DNA of 64,000 nt from Sphingobacterium sp. GVS05A. GTDB lineage: Bacteria; Bacteroidota; Bacteroidia; Sphingobacteriales; Sphingobacteriaceae. Position numbers and translations under genes: made by a program. The notes under the pieces were generated by a model. It was not told the origin of the DNA. It worked only from the letters and a program-made list of their open reading frames with translations, and did not search any database. Below are positions 1 to 7,715 of the stretch, piece by piece (the stretch's first letter is position 1; the number at the start of each line of letters is the position of its first letter). The stretch spans positions 124,001 through 188,000 of the forward strand of contig NZ_JAHXYR010000008.1 of assembly GCF_019969845.1 (NCBI RefSeq), read 5' to 3'.

Positions 1-161
1 TTCTTTTTTTGCTCATTTTTTTATGCTAAAATTAGTGTTGAGAGATCGTGTCACAACTGGATCTACCGCAATCAAAATTATTAAATAGATATTAGATATG
101 CACAATTGTTTTGATATCGAAGTTGTGCAGCGAAGGGAAAACGGTGTGAAAAGGGTGGATC

Positions 162-659
162 TTAGAAAGAAATTCCATTTAACAGCGAAAATGCCCAGGA
201 AAAGAAAGTCCAGATTAGGTAACAAACACCAGCTATTAGGATAAATAGGATAAATACGATCATTAAGATAATACCGATGCCCGAACCTTTGTGCCGGCCT
301 TCATAATAGTGCTCGCGTAGTAATTTGATATTCTTTTCATTGGCTTTACTATAGAAATCGAAGATATTACCTAGAAAGGGGATGCTTCCTAAGATCGCAT
401 CAAGGGTGATATTGAGTAGCATACGGATGACTAACTTGGGGCTAGCACCATTTCGCCACATGGCGATGACCAGAACCAGTGATGTGCCAAAGCCAGCAAC
501 AGCACCGCCCAAAGGAATCAGATTCAAGATCGGATCCAGTCCGAATCGGAAGTTGCCAATCTTGAACTGATTATCCATTAACCAAGATATTCGGTTGATC
601 CAACCGAAATCTTGGTCTATTTGTTTCTTCTTATCTTCTGGAGATAATTCCCTCTGCAT
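162..659 (-). CDS. DUF4112 domain-containing membrane protein
   Basis: Small membrane protein of 165 residues that looks like the DUF4112 family, whose function is not established. The N-terminal 35 residues are charged. A glycine/proline-rich hydrophobic stretch follows (about residues 40-70, containing the sequence LDPILNLIPLGG), then a second hydrophobic region (about 80-105, DAILGSIPFLGNIFDF), a short basic segment and a C-terminal transmembrane helix pair (about 127-160). The repeated pattern of a hydrophobic run with 'IP.GG' or 'IPFLGN' is what suggests the family. The start lies 2 bp after the stop of the SIMPL gene, so the two are probably co-transcribed, this one second. No catalytic residues can be pointed to. 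Confidence 0.8.
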   Translation of the reverse strand: MQRELSPEDKKKQIDQDFGWINRISWLMDNQFKIGNFRFGLDPILNLIPLGGAVAGFGTSLVLVIAMWRNGASPKLVIRMLLNITLDAILGSIPFLGNIFDFYSKANEKNIKLLREHYYEGRHKGSGIGIILMIVFILFILIAGVCYLIWTFFSWAFSLLNGISF

Positions 660-661
660 GA

Positions 662-1378
662 TTATAATAGTTCGAAAGAAGCGCTGATTTCGCTCGTTAC
701 TTTCATTGGTCTGATATTTAAGTCAAGGCCATTTTCACCAGCAGCGTCTGCCGCTTCAGCCATGGCGCCTTTATACATCGCATTACGCATCATTGGTTGA
801 ACACCAAAGATAATCTGTTGCGGTGTCTCAGAAAGCACGATCGCTTTACCGATTTTCTGCCCTGCTGCTTCGGCAAGAATTTGTGCATTCGCTTTCGCAT
901 CCAATACAGCTTTCGTTTTTAAGGTCTTTTCTAACTCTTTTTTCTTCGAATAATCATATTCACTGATGTAAGTGCTTTGAATACCTGCTTTATCAACCCC
1001 ATCCAACAATTGATCTAAGTTGTTTAAGTTTGTTACTTTAATGCGGTATTGTCTAGAAAGTAAGATATCCGTATCCTTTTTCTTTTTTTCCGGTGTATTG
1101 TAACTCCAGATATTTTGGATCGTAAAATCTTCTTTTTTAATACCAGCTTTTGTTGCCGAGTCAAATAAGTCTTTTTCTAACTTGTCTATAGCAACCTTTT
1201 TCTTGGTGTTTCCATTGTCATAAAACTCTTTTAGTGTAACATCTATATAGATGATGTCTGGAGTCACTTCTTCTTCTGCGCGACCCACTGTGGATACAAA
1301 TTCTTTATTTACCATTTGTTGAGCGTTTAGTTTTGTCATCAAACCTAAAAAAGCCAGTCCTAATAATATTTTTTTCAT
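662..1378 (-). CDS. SIMPL (DUF541) domain-containing secreted protein
   Basis: Predicted exported protein of 238 residues with a signal peptide (lysines at 2-3, hydrophobic core, cleavage near Ala-Gln-Gln at about 19-21). The mature part fits the SIMPL/DUF541 family: a start resembling VSTVGRAEEEVTPD, a long central helical region with many lysines, and a closing stretch rich in beta strands around 'RPMKVTSEISASFEL'. SIMPL proteins are periplasmic or surface proteins of poorly defined function; some relatives are linked to oxidative stress or kinase signalling, which cannot be inferred here. It is the upstream gene of a two-gene unit with the DUF4112 protein. Confidence 0.85.
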   Translation of the reverse strand: MKKILLGLAFLGLMTKLNAQQMVNKEFVSTVGRAEEEVTPDIIYIDVTLKEFYDNGNTKKKVAIDKLEKDLFDSATKAGIKKEDFTIQNIWSYNTPEKKKKDTDILLSRQYRIKVTNLNNLDQLLDGVDKAGIQSTYISEYDYSKKKELEKTLKTKAVLDAKANAQILAEAAGQKIGKAIVLSETPQQIIFGVQPMMRNAMYKGAMAEAADAAGENGLDLNIRPMKVTSEISASFELL

Positions 1379-1540
1379 GTTTTACTATCTTAAAGTTTTA
1401 TAATAATACGATTGCTATTGTCGCATTGCTACAAGATTGGAGCCAAAGTTGACAAAAAAGTTTAACGGATAAAAAAAATAAAAACGTTAAGATTTTTAAT
1501 TTTATTTCTATACCTTTAGGGAAATTAATAAAATAGTGCC

Positions 1541-1732
1541 ATGCAAGAAGGTAAAGTAAAATTCTTTAATGAGACCAAAGGTTTCGGTTTCATCATCCCT
1601 AATTCAGGCGAGAGCGAAATTTTTGTTCACGTTTCTGGATTAGTTGACAAAGTTCGTGAGAATGACAATGTATCTTACGAAGTTGAACAAGGCCGTAAAG
1701 GTCTTAATGCGGTAAATGTAAGAGTTATCTAA
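1541..1732 (+). CDS. Cold-shock protein (CspA family)
   Basis: A single cold-shock domain of 63 residues, the usual length for the family. Both nucleic-acid-binding motifs are present: RNP1 as KGFGFI (residues about 14-19) and RNP2 as IFVHVSG (about 28-34). The protein should bind single-stranded RNA or DNA and act as an RNA chaperone. It is monocistronic, with a hairpin terminator directly downstream. A TACCTTTA element about 20 bp upstream of the ATG resembles the Bacteroidota -7 box with one mismatch. Which csp paralogue it is, and whether it is cold-induced, cannot be decided from this window. Confidence 0.95.
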   Translation: MQEGKVKFFNETKGFGFIIPNSGESEIFVHVSGLVDKVRENDNVSYEVEQGRKGLNAVNVRVI

Positions 1733-1757
1733 TTAGATTCAAGATATATTTATTGTG

Positions 1758-1790
1758 AAAAAGCCTATGCCATCAGCATGGGCTTTTTTA
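1758..1790 (+). terminator. Rho-independent terminator after csp
   Basis: An inverted repeat (AAAGCCTATGC / GCATGGGCTTT, one G-T wobble, 6-nt loop) followed by a run of T. It closes the cold-shock transcript. Confidence 0.8.
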
Positions 1791-1848
1791 TTGAGCTAAT
1801 ATTTTGGACTGATAATTGTACTAACATGTTTCAAATATATAGTTTAAC

Positions 1849-2052
1849 ATGAAACGTACTTTAGTATTGATCCTTTCAGTTGTAGTGGCAATTTCGATGT
1901 CCGCATGTTATTCCACGCATCATGGACATGGGCATAGACACAAAGGTGGATCGAAGGGAATGCCCCCTGGTCAGGCAAAAAAATATTATGGAGAACAATC
2001 AGCAAAAGATTTTGCTCCAGGACAGCAGAAGAAAAAGAAACATAAACATTGA
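1849..2052 (+). CDS. Small His/Lys-rich lipoprotein, function unknown
   Basis: A 67-residue predicted lipoprotein with an N-terminal signal and the lipobox MSAC (lipidated Cys at residue 20). The mature peptide is only about 47 residues: first a histidine-rich segment (HHGHGHRHKGG), then PPGQAKKYYGEQSAKDFAPGQ, ending in KKKKHKH. The PPGQAKK and APGQQKK motifs form a degenerate repeat. Similar short proteins are common in Bacteroidota, and I recall they are sometimes auto-labelled as a quinol oxidase subunit. Nothing in the sequence supports that name. The histidines could bind metal, which is an inference. A bidirectional terminator follows. Confidence 0.75.
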   Translation: MKRTLVLILSVVVAISMSACYSTHHGHGHRHKGGSKGMPPGQAKKYYGEQSAKDFAPGQQKKKKHKH

Positions 2053-2109
2053 TCTTAGGGATTTTTCGCTTTTTCAGAAAATTCCGCAATTGACAAAAAG
2101 TGAATAAGA

Positions 2110-2147
2110 AAAAAGAGCTTTCATTTTTAAATGAAAGCTCTTTTTTT
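2110..2147. terminator. Bidirectional terminator between convergent genes
   Basis: A perfect stem (GAGCTTTCATT / AATGAAAGCTC) is flanked by an A-run on the left and a T-run on the right, so it can end both the lipoprotein gene and the convergent DUF805 gene. Confidence 0.85.
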
Positions 2148-2163
2148 GTTCCGTTAGAACGAC

Positions 2164-2697
2164 CTATGCAAATGGATCTTTATCTGCAGGTGGTGTTGAA
2201 GGTGAAGGTGGCGTTTGTGAATTTCCAAACGGATCATTGTTCCCCGTATTTTGTGCAGGCTGTGAACTTCCAAAGGAGTTATTCGGTTGTGAAGAGCCAA
2301 ATGGATCTTGAGCTTGATTGAATGGGTGATTCGCTCCATTTTCCTCTGCCTTAGGATCAGGGCCATACTCATTTGGGCCTCTGTCGCCTTCTATAACCAA
2401 TAGATAAATCAAGTATAAATTGACAAATGGGATAAGTGCCAATAGTAAAAACCAACCCGATTTATTTGTATCATGTAGTCTCCGTACTGCAACAGCGATA
2501 CCTGGAATCAGTAAAGCTAAGCTTACAAGATAAGAGATGTAAGAAAATAAACTTGCGATTTGTCCGAGTATTCCAAAGACTACACCAATGATAACGTTTG
2601 CCAAAAAGAACATCCAGTACTCTTTGCGACGGGCTCGGCCGTTAAAATTTGCATAATTATCCCTTACGACTTTCAAAAACCAATCTTTAATTTCCAT
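2164..2697 (-). CDS. DUF805 family membrane protein
   Basis: A 177-residue protein whose first 110 residues match the DUF805 family: an amphipathic start ending in RRKEYWMFFL, then three or four transmembrane helices, with the conserved VRRLHDTNKSGWFLLL in the middle and 'EGDRGPNEYGPDP' after the last helix. The C-terminal 60 residues are a low-complexity tail rich in Asn, Pro, Gln, Ser and Gly with repeated DPFG / SSQP units, probably disordered. The family is widespread in inner membranes but has no firm function. The gene stands alone, convergent with the small lipoprotein gene. Confidence 0.9.
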   Translation of the reverse strand: MEIKDWFLKVVRDNYANFNGRARRKEYWMFFLANVIIGVVFGILGQIASLFSYISYLVSLALLIPGIAVAVRRLHDTNKSGWFLLLALIPFVNLYLIYLLVIEGDRGPNEYGPDPKAEENGANHPFNQAQDPFGSSQPNNSFGSSQPAQNTGNNDPFGNSQTPPSPSTPPADKDPFA

Positions 2698-2959
2698 ATA
2701 ATTTTAAGATTTTTAGGTGAAAAATATGTGTTAGTAAATCAATGTTATTACAATTCTGTTACAATAAATGTACCAATAATTTATCCGATAAAACAATTAT
2801 TATAGAATGTATCGTTGTTCAAATTCATTGTTGAATAAATAGGAGGATGAAATGACCTTTTCATTTATAGCATGTAGTTCGTGCATCTTATTAGTAAGTG
2901 GTGGCGGTGCATGGAGGTTTTGCTTGCTGTAATTTGGGATTGGGTCACAGCACTAAGCA

Positions 2960-3682
2960 CTACCGAAAGATCTCCTCAAGTATATAGAGTGATTTTATCT
3001 CCTTGAAATTTGTGCGGTGAAGACGGTAGAAATCCAGTAACTTTTCCAATAAAAATTGCCGGTCTGTACTGGACATTTTGATATGATCACAATTTGAGTA
3101 TTCTGATGTTATTAGACCCCGGAAAATTGAAGTATGTGGTTCCTGGAGCACAAGGGGGTGTTCGGGGAGACTGTTTGAAAATGTCGCCTCGTGTAGGTTA
3201 AAATAGGGGAGCATCTGTTTGGATGCGGCCGGATAAAAGCCAAGAAAGCGTGTTAGTTTGATTAGAAATACCAGGTGAAAATTGGCCAGATTTAAATGGG
3301 TTTCATCTAACCATCGGATAGACTGGTGGATGAATTCAAATAAATAAGGGTCACTCTCTTGTTCTTTCAATACTTTATACAAGATTTCATTTAAGAATAG
3401 CGCCAGTGAGCTTTTTATAATATCGTAGGGTATTTCTTGCAATACCGGAGTTTGGCGAGCTTCCGAAATGCGCTGTAGAGAACCATTATCCTTGTGTGTT
3501 GCTATAATTTCCAACAGATGTAAAGGTTGTAAGATATTGGCTTTGATTTTTGCCTTTGATTTACGTGCGCCAGTAATGAGATAAGATTGCATGCCAAATG
3601 ACTCGGTATATATTTGCGCGACGAGACTGCTTTCCGAATAATTTGTTGTTTTTAAGACGATACCCCTAGTTTTGTTCAGCAT
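2960..3682 (-). CDS. recO: DNA repair protein RecO
   Basis: Recombination mediator of the RecFOR pathway, 240 residues from the chosen start. The N-terminal OB fold is seen as MLNKTRGIVLKTTNYSESS, followed by 'YTESFGMQSYLITGARKSKAK', typical of RecO. The rest is the helical domain; the zinc-finger cysteines found in many RecO proteins are absent, as is usual in this phylum. RecO loads RecA onto SSB-coated single strands and anneals strands. An in-frame start 66 bp further upstream would add a basic segment foreign to the family and lie deep in the upstream gene, so the MLNK start was chosen. It overlaps the upstream membrane-protein gene by 17 bp, implying co-translation. Confidence 0.92.
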   Translation of the reverse strand: MLNKTRGIVLKTTNYSESSLVAQIYTESFGMQSYLITGARKSKAKIKANILQPLHLLEIIATHKDNGSLQRISEARQTPVLQEIPYDIIKSSLALFLNEILYKVLKEQESDPYLFEFIHQSIRWLDETHLNLANFHLVFLIKLTRFLGFYPAASKQMLPYFNLHEATFSNSLPEHPLVLQEPHTSIFRGLITSEYSNCDHIKMSSTDRQFLLEKLLDFYRLHRTNFKEIKSLYILEEIFR

Positions 3683-3932
3683 CTTCTTCCTTATCTTTTT
3701 TATGAATATCCTCTTTTTGAGCCTCTCCACGCATCTCGATAATCGCATTACGGTCCACTTTTCGAATCATTCTATAAATTAATGTAAGGAAACCAATGCT
3801 GAAGGTAATCACTCCGACGAGCATTGCTAATTTATACCAATTGGAACGTTGTTCCATTAGGTAATAACCGAGGATAACCAATAATACACCAATGATTATT
3901 TCTCTTAGACCCTTGCGAAGATATTTGTTCAT
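3666..3932 (-). CDS. Small two-helix membrane protein upstream of recO
   Basis: An 88-residue protein starting at MNKYLRKGLR. It has two predicted transmembrane helices (about residues 10-27, IIIGVLLVILGYYL; and 34-54, LAMLVGVITFSIGFLTLIY) and a highly charged C-terminal tail (KKDKEEDAEQ). I do not recognise a named family. A longer reading with 17 extra residues is possible, but the internal Met directly precedes a basic, membrane-protein-like N-terminus and fits better. Its end overlaps the start of recO by 17 bp, so the two are expressed together; that does not show a repair role. Confidence 0.75.
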   Translation of the reverse strand: MNKYLRKGLREIIIGVLLVILGYYLMEQRSNWYKLAMLVGVITFSIGFLTLIYRMIRKVDRNAIIEMRGEAQKEDIHKKDKEEDAEQN

Positions 3933-4050
3933 AAATGTGAATTGTTGAAAACTATTTTTCTTTACAGAGCAAATATAATACAATAAAATGCTTTATTTTT
4001 GCCCATACCATTCCTGTGTAGAACTATTTTTAAAAATAATTCCCATAATG

Positions 4051-4084
4051 TTGTTGCTTATCTAAAAAAAAATATAGATATTTG
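4051..4084 (+). promoter_or_regulatory. Probable promoter of the rpmB-rpmG-DUF4295 cluster
   Basis: A GTTGTTG element and a GATATTTG element about 20 bp apart resemble the Bacteroidota -33 (TTTG) and -7 (TAnnTTTG) boxes; the -7 box deviates in its first base. Transcription would start near position 4088, leaving a leader of about 60 nt before rpmB. Confidence 0.5.
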
Positions 4085-4090
4085 CAAACT

Positions 4091-4109
4091 CTTTGCAGAG
4101 AGTGCAAAG
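4091..4109 (+). promoter_or_regulatory. Leader hairpin at the 5' end of the rpmB mRNA
   Basis: A perfect 7-bp inverted repeat CTTTGCA-GAGAG-TGCAAAG lies immediately after the predicted start site and 41 bp before the rpmB ATG. Ribosomal protein operons often carry autoregulatory leader structures. Whether this one binds L28 or L33 is not known. Confidence 0.4.
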
Positions 4110-4150
4110 GATTAACATATTGTAATAAAGACAACAAAAAAGATAATATC

Positions 4151-4384
4151 ATGTCAAGAATTTGTGATTTAACAGGCAAAGCAGCGTTAACAGGAAATAA
4201 CGTTTCTCACTCAAACGTTAAAACTAAACGTAAATTCTATCCAAATTTACAAACTAAACGTTTTTACATTCCAGAAGAAGATCGTTGGATTACTTTGAAA
4301 GTATCTACTTCTGCTATCAAGACTATCAACAAGAACGGTATCACAGCTGCGATCAATAAATTTATCGTTAAAGGATCAATTTAA
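4151..4384 (+). CDS. rpmB: 50S ribosomal protein L28 (bL28)
   Basis: A 77-residue ribosomal protein with the family signature at its start (MSRICDLTGKAALTGNNVSHS) and the typical basic middle (KTKRKFYPNLQTKRFYIPEE). The ORF is open for 23 further codons upstream, but that segment is cysteine-rich and unlike L28, and it includes the leader hairpin, so the internal ATG is the start. It is followed by rpmG, a DUF4295 gene and ftsY, an order I know from many Bacteroidota. Confidence 0.97.
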   Translation: MSRICDLTGKAALTGNNVSHSNVKTKRKFYPNLQTKRFYIPEEDRWITLKVSTSAIKTINKNGITAAINKFIVKGSI

Positions 4385-4460
4385 TATTGATTTATCGCCT
4401 GTTACATTAAGATTATTCATGAATTTCAATCCTATATTAGGATCAAAATAAAGTAAAACA

Positions 4461-4643
4461 ATGGCTAAAAAAGGAAATAGAGTACAAGTTATCTTAGAAT
4501 GTACTGAACACAAAGAAAGTGGTCTTCCGGGAATGTCTCGTTACATCACTACAAAAAACAAAAAGAACACAACTGAGCGTTTAGAGTTGAAAAAATTCAA
4601 CCCAGTATTGAGAAAAGTTACTGTTCATAAAGAAATTAAGTAA
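4461..4643 (+). CDS. rpmG: 50S ribosomal protein L33 (bL33), zinc-free form
   Basis: A 60-residue protein with the L33 pattern: MAKKGNRVQVILECTEHK, then YITTKNKKNTTERLELKKFNP and VTVHKEIK. Only one cysteine (residue 14) remains, so the two CxxC pairs of the zinc-binding form are missing; this is the 'C-minus' type. It sits 76 bp behind rpmB in the same transcript. Confidence 0.96.
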   Translation: MAKKGNRVQVILECTEHKESGLPGMSRYITTKNKKNTTERLELKKFNPVLRKVTVHKEIK

Positions 4644-4697
4644 TTCACCGATCTTAGCACTTGCAATAGAGAGCTGAGTAAAAATATTTAAAATACC

Positions 4698-4865
4698 ATG
4701 GCAAAGAAAGCAGTTGCATCGTTACAAAAAGGTGGCGGTAAAGAATTTACAAAGGTTATTATTACTACTAAATCTGCGAAAACTGGCGCGTATACTTTCA
4801 AAGAAGGTATGATTCACAACGATAAAGTGAAAGACGTAGTTGCAGAAGCTCAAAAAAATAACTAG
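4698..4865 (+). CDS. DUF4295 family small basic protein
   Basis: A 55-residue lysine-rich protein (MAKKAVASLQKGGGKEFTKV at the start, closing with VVAEAQKNN). Its size, charge and place directly behind rpmB-rpmG mark it as the DUF4295 family, which is restricted to Bacteroidota. Genomic context points to a ribosome-associated role. I recall that a phylum-specific ribosomal protein named bL38 was reported in a Flavobacterium ribosome structure, and this family is a natural candidate, but I have not verified the identity. The ATG follows the L33 stop by 54 bp. Confidence 0.88.
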   Translation: MAKKAVASLQKGGGKEFTKVIITTKSAKTGAYTFKEGMIHNDKVKDVVAEAQKNN

Positions 4866-4915
4866 TAGCATTTTCCTTTTTTAAAGTTTTTCTTTAAAAA
4901 GAATTCGATAAAAAT

Positions 4916-4950
4916 AGCCGTTTTGGTATCCTACCGAAAGGGCTTTTTTT
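4916..4950 (+). terminator. Rho-independent terminator after the ribosomal cluster
   Basis: Stem AGCCGTTTTGGTA / TACCGAAAGGGCT (one mismatch, one wobble), 3-nt loop, then seven T. It separates the ribosomal protein genes from ftsY, which begins 50 bp later. Confidence 0.75.
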
Positions 4951-4999
4951 GTTGAGGACATTTGTTTATATTTGGACATCAATTTTCACTAAACACTCC

Positions 5000-5962
5000 A
5001 TGGGATTATTTGATTTTTTTAAGAAAAAACCACAAACACAAGAAGAAGAACAAGCCTTAGATAAAGGTTTGGAAAAAACAAAAGAAGGATTTCTTTCCAA
5101 GATAACGAAAGCTGTAGTCGGTAAATCGACTGTGGATGACGATGTGCTTGATAATCTGGAAGAGGTTTTGGTTACTTCTGATGTAGGGGTTACAACGACT
5201 TTAAAAATCATCGACCGTATACAGGCGCGTGTTGCCAGAGATAAATATGTGTCCACTTCGGAGCTGAACAATTTACTGAAAGAAGAAATTCAGACATTAC
5301 TGGCAGAGAATAATAGCTCAGATTTTGAAAACTTTAATTACGGAGATCATAAACCTTATGTAATTATGGTTGTCGGGGTGAACGGTGTTGGCAAGACCAC
5401 CACAATAGGTAAACTTGCCCATCAACTTAAACAGGGGGGAAGTAGAGTGGTTTTGGGTGCGGCGGATACGTTTCGTGCGGCTGCTGTAGATCAGCTTAAA
5501 CTCTGGGGTGAACGTGTTGATGTGCGCGTTGTTGCACAGGCAATGGGTTCAGATCCCGCTTCGGTAGCCTATGATACCATTAAATCTGCTGTAGCGAATG
5601 GTGAAGATGTCTGTATTATTGACACTGCTGGCCGTCTACATAATAAGGTTGGTTTAATGAATGAATTGACCAAAATTAAAAATGTCATGCAAAAAGTTGT
5701 TCCCGGCGCTCCGCATGAAATCTTATTGGTCTTAGATGCTTCGACAGGTCAGAATGCTATAGAACAATGTACGCAATTTACACAAGCGACAGATGTAAAT
5801 GCTTTGGCACTGACAAAATTGGATGGAACAGCCAAAGGCGGTGTCGTTATCGGGATATCCGATCAGTTCAAAATCCCTGTGAAATACATCGGTGTGGGCG
5901 AGAAAATAGGCGATCTCCAATTATTTAATAAAAAGGAGTTTGTAGATTCCCTTTTCAAATAG
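5000..5962 (+). CDS. ftsY: Signal recognition particle receptor FtsY
   Basis: SRP receptor GTPase of 320 residues that docks SRP-bound ribosomes at the inner membrane. A short basic N-terminus (MGLFDFFKKKPQ) replaces the long acidic A domain of E. coli FtsY. The NG domain shows G1 GVNGVGKTTT (K132), DTFRAAAVDQL, G3 DTAGRLHNK, G4 LTKLDGTAKGG and the closing KYIGVGEKIGDLQLF, which separate FtsY from Ffh. An earlier in-frame start would add 17 residues partly inside the terminator region; the MGLFDFF start is the family standard. rimO follows on the same strand. Confidence 0.97.
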   Translation: MGLFDFFKKKPQTQEEEQALDKGLEKTKEGFLSKITKAVVGKSTVDDDVLDNLEEVLVTSDVGVTTTLKIIDRIQARVARDKYVSTSELNNLLKEEIQTLLAENNSSDFENFNYGDHKPYVIMVVGVNGVGKTTTIGKLAHQLKQGGSRVVLGAADTFRAAAVDQLKLWGERVDVRVVAQAMGSDPASVAYDTIKSAVANGEDVCIIDTAGRLHNKVGLMNELTKIKNVMQKVVPGAPHEILLVLDASTGQNAIEQCTQFTQATDVNALALTKLDGTAKGGVVIGISDQFKIPVKYIGVGEKIGDLQLFNKKEFVDSLFK

Positions 5963-6054
5963 AATACTAAAACAATTGTCAGAAATAAGGCTTTCATTCT
6001 TTCCCGGGAATGATTAATAATCAGCTTTTTTTCTTGACAAACCCTTCTAATCAT

Positions 6055-7392
6055 ATGAAGACAAAATATACGAAATCTGTCCCTTTGATCAATAAACCAC
6101 GTGTGAACGTGGTTACTTTGGGCTGTTCGAAAAATATTCACGATAGTGAAGTGCTGATGGGCCAGTTAAAAGGTAATCAGATGGAGGTAGTCCATGAAGC
6201 CTCAAATATACAGGAGAACGATATTGTTGTCATTAATACCTGTGGTTTTATTGACAACGCCAAACAGGAATCCATTGATGCAATTTTGCAATATTCGGAA
6301 TTAAAGGATCAAGGTAAGATCAATAAGGTGATTGTTACCGGATGTCTATCGGAGCGTTATAAACCCGAATTGCAGGCTGAAATTCCGAGTGTGGATGCAT
6401 ATTTTGGCACAAATGATTTGCCTGATTTACTAACCGCTATCGGAGCAGACTATCGTCATGAATTATTAGGCGAACGTCTATTGACGACTCCTTCACACTT
6501 TTCTTATTTTAAGATCGCGGAAGGTTGTAATCGCCCATGTTCATTCTGTGCAATACCTTTAATGCGTGGAAAGCATGTTTCCAAATCAATTGATGATTTG
6601 GTTAAAGAAGCTAAATTTTTGGCTTCAAACGGTACCAAGGAGCTGATTTTAATTGCTCAGGATTTGACCTATTATGGACTTGATATCTACGGTAAACGTA
6701 ATCTTTCTGATTTGATGCGCCATTTATCAGATGTTGATGGTATCGATTGGATCCGTTTACAGTATGCTTATCCTTCTGGTTTTCCTATGGATATTTTGGA
6801 TGCAATGAATGAGCGTTCAAATATTTGTAATTATCTGGATATGCCATTGCAGCATATCTCCGACCCGATGTTGAAGTCTATGCGTAGAGGGACGACCAAA
6901 CAAAAGCAGATTGATCTTGTCAATGCCATTCGCGACAAAGTACCGAATATCGCATTGCGAACAACATTAATCTGTGGATATCCAGACGAGACCGAACAAG
7001 ATTTTCAGGAGATGTTGGAATGGGTAGAGGAAACCCGTTTTGACCGTTTGGGCTGTTTTACTTATTCACATGAAGAGAAGACGCATGCACATACCTTGGT
7101 GGATAATGTTCCACAGGAAGTAAAAGAAGAACGTGTTGAGGCTATTATGGAGGTTCAACAGGGTATTTCTTATGAGATCAATCAATCAAAAATAGGTAAT
7201 ACCTATAAAGTGCTGGTGGATCGTGTGGACGGAGATTATTTTATCGGACGGACAGAATATGATTCCCCAGAAGTGGACAATGAGGTGCTGATTTCGGCAG
7301 CTGATTCCTATGCACGGATCGGAGATTTTGTTCAGGTAAAAATAGATCGTGCAGAGGATTTTGATCTCTATGGCGAAATTGTCAGGAAATAA
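6055..7392 (+). CDS. rimO: Ribosomal protein S12 methylthiotransferase RimO
   Basis: Radical-SAM enzyme of 445 residues that adds a methylthio group to an aspartate of ribosomal protein S12. Domains in order: UPF0004 (VVTLGCSKNIHDSE, INTCGFIDNAKQES and VTGCLSERY supply the three cysteines of the auxiliary cluster), radical SAM (EGCNRPCSFC; C158, C162, C165) and a C-terminal TRAM domain. The GCSKN and GFIDNAKQES motifs fit RimO better than the tRNA enzyme MiaB. The start at MKTKYTK was preferred over one 45 bp upstream because the extra residues are hydrophobic and not typical. It probably shares transcription with ftsY. Confidence 0.96.
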   Translation: MKTKYTKSVPLINKPRVNVVTLGCSKNIHDSEVLMGQLKGNQMEVVHEASNIQENDIVVINTCGFIDNAKQESIDAILQYSELKDQGKINKVIVTGCLSERYKPELQAEIPSVDAYFGTNDLPDLLTAIGADYRHELLGERLLTTPSHFSYFKIAEGCNRPCSFCAIPLMRGKHVSKSIDDLVKEAKFLASNGTKELILIAQDLTYYGLDIYGKRNLSDLMRHLSDVDGIDWIRLQYAYPSGFPMDILDAMNERSNICNYLDMPLQHISDPMLKSMRRGTTKQKQIDLVNAIRDKVPNIALRTTLICGYPDETEQDFQEMLEWVEETRFDRLGCFTYSHEEKTHAHTLVDNVPQEVKEERVEAIMEVQQGISYEINQSKIGNTYKVLVDRVDGDYFIGRTEYDSPEVDNEVLISAADSYARIGDFVQVKIDRAEDFDLYGEIVRK

Positions 7393-7433
7393 TACTTGAT
7401 TGATCTGTGCAGATCATGAAATAATATACAGAG

Positions 7434-7465
7434 GAGCCTCCCAGATATGGGGCGGCTCTTTTTTT
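7434..7465 (+). terminator. Rho-independent terminator after rimO
   Basis: Hairpin with GAGCC / GGCTC and CCC / GGG pairs (one bulge) followed by eight T. Confidence 0.8.
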
Positions 7466-7686
7466 GAAATAGCTTTTTTTATTTGATTTGTACTTTTTCA
7501 TTGAGGTATTAATGAGCTCGCTACGCCCAGTTTATTGGTCAGAAAGAACCTTCCTTCGATTTTCATCGTTGTTGGTGCTTGTGAAAACATGAAGGTTTCA
7601 GTTGGACATTTGTCAATAGAATGATATAATTTAAAAGTGGAATGAGCTTTTTATTAAAAATCAGTATTTTGTCTGCTCAAACTAAA

Positions 7687-7694
7687 TACATTTG
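7687..7694 (+). promoter_or_regulatory. -7 box of the bshC promoter
   Basis: TACATTTG matches the TAnnTTTG consensus exactly and lies 21 bp before the bshC ATG. A TTTTG sits 15 bp upstream, closer than the usual 19 bp, so the -33 element is uncertain. Confidence 0.5.
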
Positions 7695-7715
7695 TATATC
7701 GTACAATAAGCATAT

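Larger units (their letters stand above)
7393..7715. other. Intergenic region rimO-bshC
   Basis: This 323-bp stretch holds the rimO terminator at its left end and the likely bshC promoter at its right end. The middle is AT-rich with no convincing reading frame or RNA. Confidence 0.6.
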
